From assembly GCA_945876405.1 (NCBI GenBank), contig CAMCOJ010000056.1, forward strand, positions 1-9,984: a stretch of DNA of 9,984 nucleotides. The letters run 5' to 3'. Position 1 is the stretch's first letter, and each line of letters starts with the position of its first letter. Shown in pieces: positions 6,574 to 9,984 of this stretch. The DNA is from an uncultured Ruminococcus sp. GTDB taxonomy: Bacteria; Bacillota; Clostridia; Oscillospirales; Ruminococcaceae. Position numbers and translations under genes: made by a program. The notes under the pieces were generated by a model. It saw only the letters and a program-made list of their open reading frames with translations, was not told the DNA's origin and made no database searches.

Positions 6574-6760
6574 CGTCATCTTTCATATTCTTAGCTACAC
6601 TCACAACAACTGTTCCGCCGAGGGAAATTATGAGCCACGCCTTGTTTACTGCCGGTGCATTTTCAAATCTGAGCACCATTATCAGTATGAAACCGGCAAG
6701 CCATATCATTACGCCTGCCAGACTTATAAGAAAAACCGAACGTAAATTTTTACGGTTCAT
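6566..6760 (-). CDS. Small two-helix membrane protein of unknown function in the arg operon
   Basis: I do not recognise this 64-residue protein. It has a basic N-terminus (MNRKNLR), a hydrophobic helix at about residues 8-30, a short link (FENAPAVNK), a second hydrophobic segment at about 40-57 and a charged tail, KNMKDDER. Both ends are probably cytoplasmic by the positive-inside rule. No catalytic or metal-binding motif is visible. Its ATG overlaps the argH stop codon by one base (TAATG), and its stop lies inside the argC ribosome site, so it is translationally coupled on both sides. That placement and intact frame make it a likely real gene. A role in transport, in anchoring enzymes or only in coupling argC translation are all possible. 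None is shown. Confidence 0.75.
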   Translation of the reverse strand: MNRKNLRSVFLISLAGVMIWLAGFILIMVLRFENAPAVNKAWLIISLGGTVVVSVAKNMKDDER

Positions 6761-8145
6761 TATTCCATTTCCTTTGCAAGAGCCGCTCTTGTCTTTTCAA
6801 TCTGAATCTTAACAGCCTCCGGTGAAGGACCGCCTTCTGAATTTCTCTGATTTACACATGTTTCAAGATTTATTGCATCATATACGTCCTTATCAAAAAG
6901 TTCCGTAAAGTTTTTATATTCTTCAAGTGAAAGAGTTTCAAGTGTTTCATTTTTCTGAATGCAGAGTGCCACCAGCTGTCCTGTAATCTTGTACGCATCT
7001 CTGAAAGGCATACCCTTCTTTACAAGGTAGTCTGCACAGTCAGTTGCGTTGATAAATCCTCTTGCTGCTGCATTTCTCATATTAACAGCATTTATCTTCA
7101 TAGTCTCAATCATAGGGATAAATGTCTTCAGGCAAAGCTTGACATTGTCAACTGCATCGAAAATTGCCTCCTTGTCTTCCTGCATATCCTTGTTGTACGC
7201 AAGCGGAAGTCCCTTAAGCATTGAGAGAAGTGTAACGAGGTCACCTGTTACTCTGCCCGTCTTGCCTCTGATGAGCTCTGTTATATCAGGATTCTTTTTC
7301 TGAGGCATGATTGATGAACCTGTTGCATACGCGTCATCAAGTTCGATAAATTTGAATTCCCATGAGCACCACATGATGATTTCTTCCGAGAATCTTGAGA
7401 GGTGTGTCATAAGCAGAGAAAGTGCCGAAGCGAGTTCAACGCAGAAGTCTCTGTCTGAAACACCGTCAAGGCTGTTTACGGTTGGTGCTGTAAATCCGAG
7501 AAGATCTGATGTTATATTTCGGTCAATCGGATATGTTGTACCGGCGAGCGCACAGCTTCCAAGCGGATTGAAGTTCATTCTCTTTGCTGTATCGGCAAGT
7601 CTTGAAAGGTCTCTGAGAAGCATCTGTCCGTATGCCATCATATGATGAGCGAGTGTTACCGGCTGTGCTCTCTGAAGATGAGTATAGCCCGGCATAATAG
7701 TGTCAAGGTTTTCTTCAGCGATACTGCATACTGTCTTTACAAGCTCTGCTGTAAGTTCTCTTATCTGCACAATCTCATCTCTGAGGTAAAGTCTTATATC
7801 AAGAGCCACCTGGTCATTTCTTGAACGTGAGGTATGAAGTCTCTTTCCTACGTCACCGTATCTCTTTGTAAGTTCAGCTTCGACGAACATATGGATATCC
7901 TCTGCCGTCATATCAAGTTCAAGTGCACCTGATTCGATATCAGCAAGTATTTCCTTAAGTCCCTCCTGTATTTTCAGGCTGTCATCCTTTGAAATAATCC
8001 CGCATCTGCCAAGCATCTCAGCATGTGCAATACTGCCCTCTATATCGTGTCTGTACATTCTTCCGTCAAATGAGATTGAGGAATTGAATGCGTTAACTGT
8101 CTCATCAACTTCCTTGGAAAATCTTCCCGCCCACATTTTTGCCAT
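6760..8145 (-). CDS. argH: Argininosuccinate lyase
   Basis: This lyase catalyses the last step, splitting argininosuccinate into arginine and fumarate. It acts as a cytoplasmic homotetramer of the fumarase/aspartase superfamily. From the ATG at 8145 it has 461 residues, the family norm, beginning MAKMWAGRFSKE, a typical ArgH N-terminus. TSRSRNDQVALD is near residues 105-116 and PGYTHLQRAQPV near 152-163, with proposed catalytic His156. The signature loop GSSIMPQKKNPD is at 276-287, with the catalytic serine. A GTG at 8157 lies in the same frame, but it is part of the ribosome site AAAGGTG (8155-8161), which sits nine bases before 8145. It follows the pentapeptide gene by 22 bases and overlaps the next small gene by one base. 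Confidence 0.96.
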   Translation of the reverse strand: MAKMWAGRFSKEVDETVNAFNSSISFDGRMYRHDIEGSIAHAEMLGRCGIISKDDSLKIQEGLKEILADIESGALELDMTAEDIHMFVEAELTKRYGDVGKRLHTSRSRNDQVALDIRLYLRDEIVQIRELTAELVKTVCSIAEENLDTIMPGYTHLQRAQPVTLAHHMMAYGQMLLRDLSRLADTAKRMNFNPLGSCALAGTTYPIDRNITSDLLGFTAPTVNSLDGVSDRDFCVELASALSLLMTHLSRFSEEIIMWCSWEFKFIELDDAYATGSSIMPQKKNPDITELIRGKTGRVTGDLVTLLSMLKGLPLAYNKDMQEDKEAIFDAVDNVKLCLKTFIPMIETMKINAVNMRNAAARGFINATDCADYLVKKGMPFRDAYKITGQLVALCIQKNETLETLSLEEYKNFTELFDKDVYDAINLETCVNQRNSEGGPSPEAVKIQIEKTRAALAKEME

Positions 8146-8167
8146 CTGTATACGCACCTTTCTCTTT

Positions 8168-8746
8168 TCAGCCGTTCAAAAGACTGTCAATATCTATTTT
8201 CTTTTCTTTTACTGCTTTAATAATCGCACCCACATCTATACCGTCTATAATCAGTCCGTCAGTGTCAGATTCCGTTATCTCAACATTCTTAAGGTCACAT
8301 TCCTTAAACTTACTTCCGGTAAGAACAATTTTTTCAAATGAAGCATTAAGCATATCAGAAAAATAAAGCTTCGAGTCATCAAGTGACACTTCGTTAAATG
8401 ATGTTTCCCTGAAGTTTATCCCCTTAAATGTGGCCGCTGACATATTTAAGCCACAGAACTTCGCTCTTTCCATATTAACGTTTTCGACAACAGCATTTGC
8501 AAAGCTTGACTCAGTTATTACACTGTTATCAAGGTACGCTTTATCAAATGAACAGCAGTTTAAGTCTACATCCTTAAACTCTGCACATTCCATATTTGCC
8601 TTTTCAAATGTTACTGTCGAAAGATTAAGATTGCTGAATGCCGCTCTTTCGAGATTTACCGTGGTAAATTCCGCATCAGGTATACTGTCATCTGAAATTT
8701 TCAGACTCTCACCTATTACATGCTGATATGTCCTTATCTCATTCAC
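8168..8746 (-). CDS. Pentapeptide-repeat protein, GTG start
   Basis: This 192-residue protein is almost entirely pentapeptide repeats. From residue 25 (AEFTT VNLER AAFSN LNLST ...) to about 174 there are some 30 consecutive five-residue units without a register break. The centre position often alternates Phe with Leu/Met, giving a ten-residue periodicity. This predicts a right-handed square beta-helix of about seven coils. An N-terminal segment of 24 residues and a C-terminal tail, IIKAVKEKKIDIDSLLNG, flank it. No signal peptide or membrane segment is visible, so it is probably cytoplasmic. The GTG at 8746 has an ideal GGGAGG site (8755-8760, eight-base gap). It sits between argG and argH, the latter only 22 bases away. 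The size resembles gyrase-protecting MfpA/Qnr proteins, but nothing specific supports that role. Function unknown. Confidence 0.88.
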   Translation of the reverse strand: MNEIRTYQHVIGESLKISDDSIPDAEFTTVNLERAAFSNLNLSTVTFEKANMECAEFKDVDLNCCSFDKAYLDNSVITESSFANAVVENVNMERAKFCGLNMSAATFKGINFRETSFNEVSLDDSKLYFSDMLNASFEKIVLTGSKFKECDLKNVEITESDTDGLIIDGIDVGAIIKAVKEKKIDIDSLLNG

Positions 8747-8754
8747 ACCAAAAA

Positions 8755-8760
8755 CCTCCC
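8755..8760 (-). promoter_or_regulatory. Ribosome binding site supporting the GTG start
   Basis: The minus strand GGGAGG lies eight bases before the GTG at 8746. An ATG four bases further on (8742) is out of frame, so the GTG is the only reasonable start for the pentapeptide-repeat protein. Confidence 0.7.
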
Positions 8761-8798
8761 ATCAGAAATAAAAAATAAAAAAATAAAAACGGTGTTCT

Positions 8799-8835
8799 AA
8801 AATAAGTAAAAGGCGAACGAATGCCCGCCCTTTAC
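8799..8835 (-). terminator. Intrinsic terminator or attenuator after argG
   Basis: On the minus strand, bases 8835-8826 (GTAAAGGGCG) pair with 8815-8806 (CGCCTTTTAC) in a ten-pair stem with one G-T pair and a ten-base loop. It is followed by TTATTTT (8805-8799). The hairpin starts about 20 bases after the argG stop. Further T-runs continue to 8762. I see no good -35/-10 pair between it and the next gene, so partial read-through is possible. Confidence 0.7.
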
Positions 8836-8855
8836 ATTAAAATCTCAGTAAGAAA

Positions 8856-9940
8856 TTACTTGTTGTTTCTCTTAGCGTCAAGCTGAGCCTTAACCTTTAC
8901 CGGAAGACCGAAGAGATTGATGAAACCTTCAGCATCCTTCTGGTTATAAACTTCATCTTCATCAAATGTTGCAACTTCTTCATCATAAAGTGTATATGGG
9001 GAAGTTACACCGGCATTGATAATATTGCCCTTGTAGAGCTTGAGTTTAACATCACCTGTTACTGTCTTCTGTGTTTCTGTAACAAATGCTGAGAGTGCTT
9101 CTCTCAGCGGTGTGAACCACTGACCGTTGTAAACAACGTCAGCAAACTTAATGCCGAGATACTGCTTGATTCTTGCTGTTTCCTTATCGAGACAGAGTGT
9201 TTCAAGAACTTCATGAGCGTGGTAGAGAATTGTTCCGCCCGGTGTTTCATAAACACCTCTTGACTTCATACCAACAAGTCTGTTTTCAACGAGGTCTGTA
9301 ATACCGATACCGTTTGCACCGCCAACCTTGTTAAGTGTTGTAACGAGTTCAGTAGCGTTCATCTTCTTGCCGTCAACTGCTACAGGTACGCCCTTTTCAA
9401 ATGTGATTGTAACGTATGTTGGTGTGTCAGGAGCCTGTTCCGGTGAAACGCCGAGTTCAAGGAATCCTTCCTTGTTGTACTGCGGTTCATTTGCAGGGCT
9501 TTCGAGGTCAAGACCTTCGTGTGAAAGGTGCCAGATATTCTTATCCTTTGAGTAGTTTGTTTCGCGGTTTATCTTAAGCGGAATATTGTGAGCTTCTGCG
9601 TAGTCGATTTCTTCGTCTCTTGACTTGATATCCCATTCTCTCCAAGGAGCGATGATCTTCATATCAGGAGCAAAAGCCTTGATAGCAAGTTCGAAACGAA
9701 CCTGATCATTACCCTTACCTGTGCATCCGTGACAGATAGCATCTGCACCTTCCTTAAGTGCAATTTCAGCTATTCTCTTTGCAATGATAGGTCTTGCAAA
9801 TGATGTACCGAGAAGGTATCTGTTTTCATAAACAGCACCTGCCTGAACTGTCGGGAATACATAGTCTGTGAGGAATTCTTCTGTCATATGCTCTATGTAA
9901 AGCTTTGAAGCACCTGTCTTGATAGCCTTCTCCTCAAGAC
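8856..9940 (-). CDS. argG: Argininosuccinate synthase, 5' end missing
   Basis: ArgG condenses citrulline with aspartate at the cost of ATP to make argininosuccinate. The visible part is the C-terminal 360 residues of about 400. The signature [27 protein letters not shown], the citrulline/aspartate-binding region [33 protein letters not shown] (in part) and the C-terminal domain are intact. An ATG at 9887 is internal. The frame continues upstream with [17 protein letters not shown], which matches normal ArgG sequence. Genomic sequence ends at 9940, where adapter begins, and the first in-frame stop (9948-9950) is inside that adapter. The N-terminal ATP-binding P-loop (AYSGGLDTS type) and any promoter or ArgR operator are therefore lost, not mutated. 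A terminator-like hairpin follows the gene. Confidence 0.95.
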
Positions 9941-9984
9941 CTGTCTCTTATACACATCTGACGCTGCCGACGATACTCCTTGTG
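9941..9984. other. Illumina Nextera adapter and index (assembly artefact, not genomic)
   Basis: Bases 9941-9959 are CTGTCTCTTATACACATCT, the reverse complement of the Tn5 mosaic end. Bases 9960-9973 are GACGCTGCCGACGA, completing the reverse complement of the Nextera Read 1 adapter. TACTCCTT (9974-9981) is the reverse complement of i5 index AAGGAGTA (as I recall, S507/N507), and GTG (9982-9984) begins the P5 sequence. This is library read-through left on the contig end. Confidence 0.97.

Noticed and set aside
8856..9887. argG starting at the ATG at 9887
   Set aside because: Upstream codons keep coding normal ArgG sequence to 9940, and the stop that limits the frame lies in adapter.
9941..9959. 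Tn5 mosaic end as a genuine transposon end
   Set aside because: It continues directly into Nextera Read 1 adapter, an i5 index complement and the P5 start, so it is library sequence.

Overview
This is about 9.94 kb of genomic sequence from a low- to mid-GC Gram-positive bacterium, most likely a gut or rumen Clostridia member (Ruminococcus/Oscillospiraceae-like). The taxonomic guess rests on AAGGAGG-type ribosome sites, consensus TTGACA/TATAAT promoters, A/T-rich intergenic DNA, a DUF2975/XRE pair and a fragment of the PD-(D/E)XK AAA-ATPase-like family. It is inference, not a database result. The window looks like a complete short contig. Its left end stops inside a group II intron, a typical repeat break. 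Its right 44 bases are not genomic: they are Illumina Nextera adapter plus index.

Every gene is on the minus strand, so the biological order runs from right to left. Positions 9940-1337 hold an almost complete arginine biosynthesis cluster: argG (5' end cut off by the contig end), a pentapeptide-repeat protein, argH, a 64-residue two-helix membrane protein, argC (type 2), argJ, argB, argD and argF. Gaps from argH to argF are short or overlapping, and a strong intrinsic terminator follows argF. A second terminator-like hairpin separates argG from the pentapeptide gene, with no clear promoter after it. The products cover acetylglutamate to arginine. ArgJ recycles the acetyl group onto glutamate, ArgB carries the N-terminal helix typical of arginine-inhibited kinases, and ArgF, ArgG and ArgH finish the pathway. 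The two unknown genes inside the cluster are the least explained part of it.

Positions 1240-488 hold an independent two-gene unit with a perfect consensus promoter: a DUF2975 membrane protein and a small Cro/CI-like regulator. Positions 374-114 hold a decayed C-terminal piece of a PD-(D/E)XK/AAA-ATPase-like gene with an intact promoter and ribosome site but a broken frame. A strong hairpin at 57-94 ends this region, and a group II intron, probably class C, is inserted just beyond it (52-1).

I see no clearly new defence or mobile system. Points most worth following are the two unknown genes embedded in the arginine operon, the terminator-targeted intron, the hairpin between argG and the rest of the operon, and the adapter sequence, which should be trimmed. 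No tRNA, rRNA or CRISPR array was seen.
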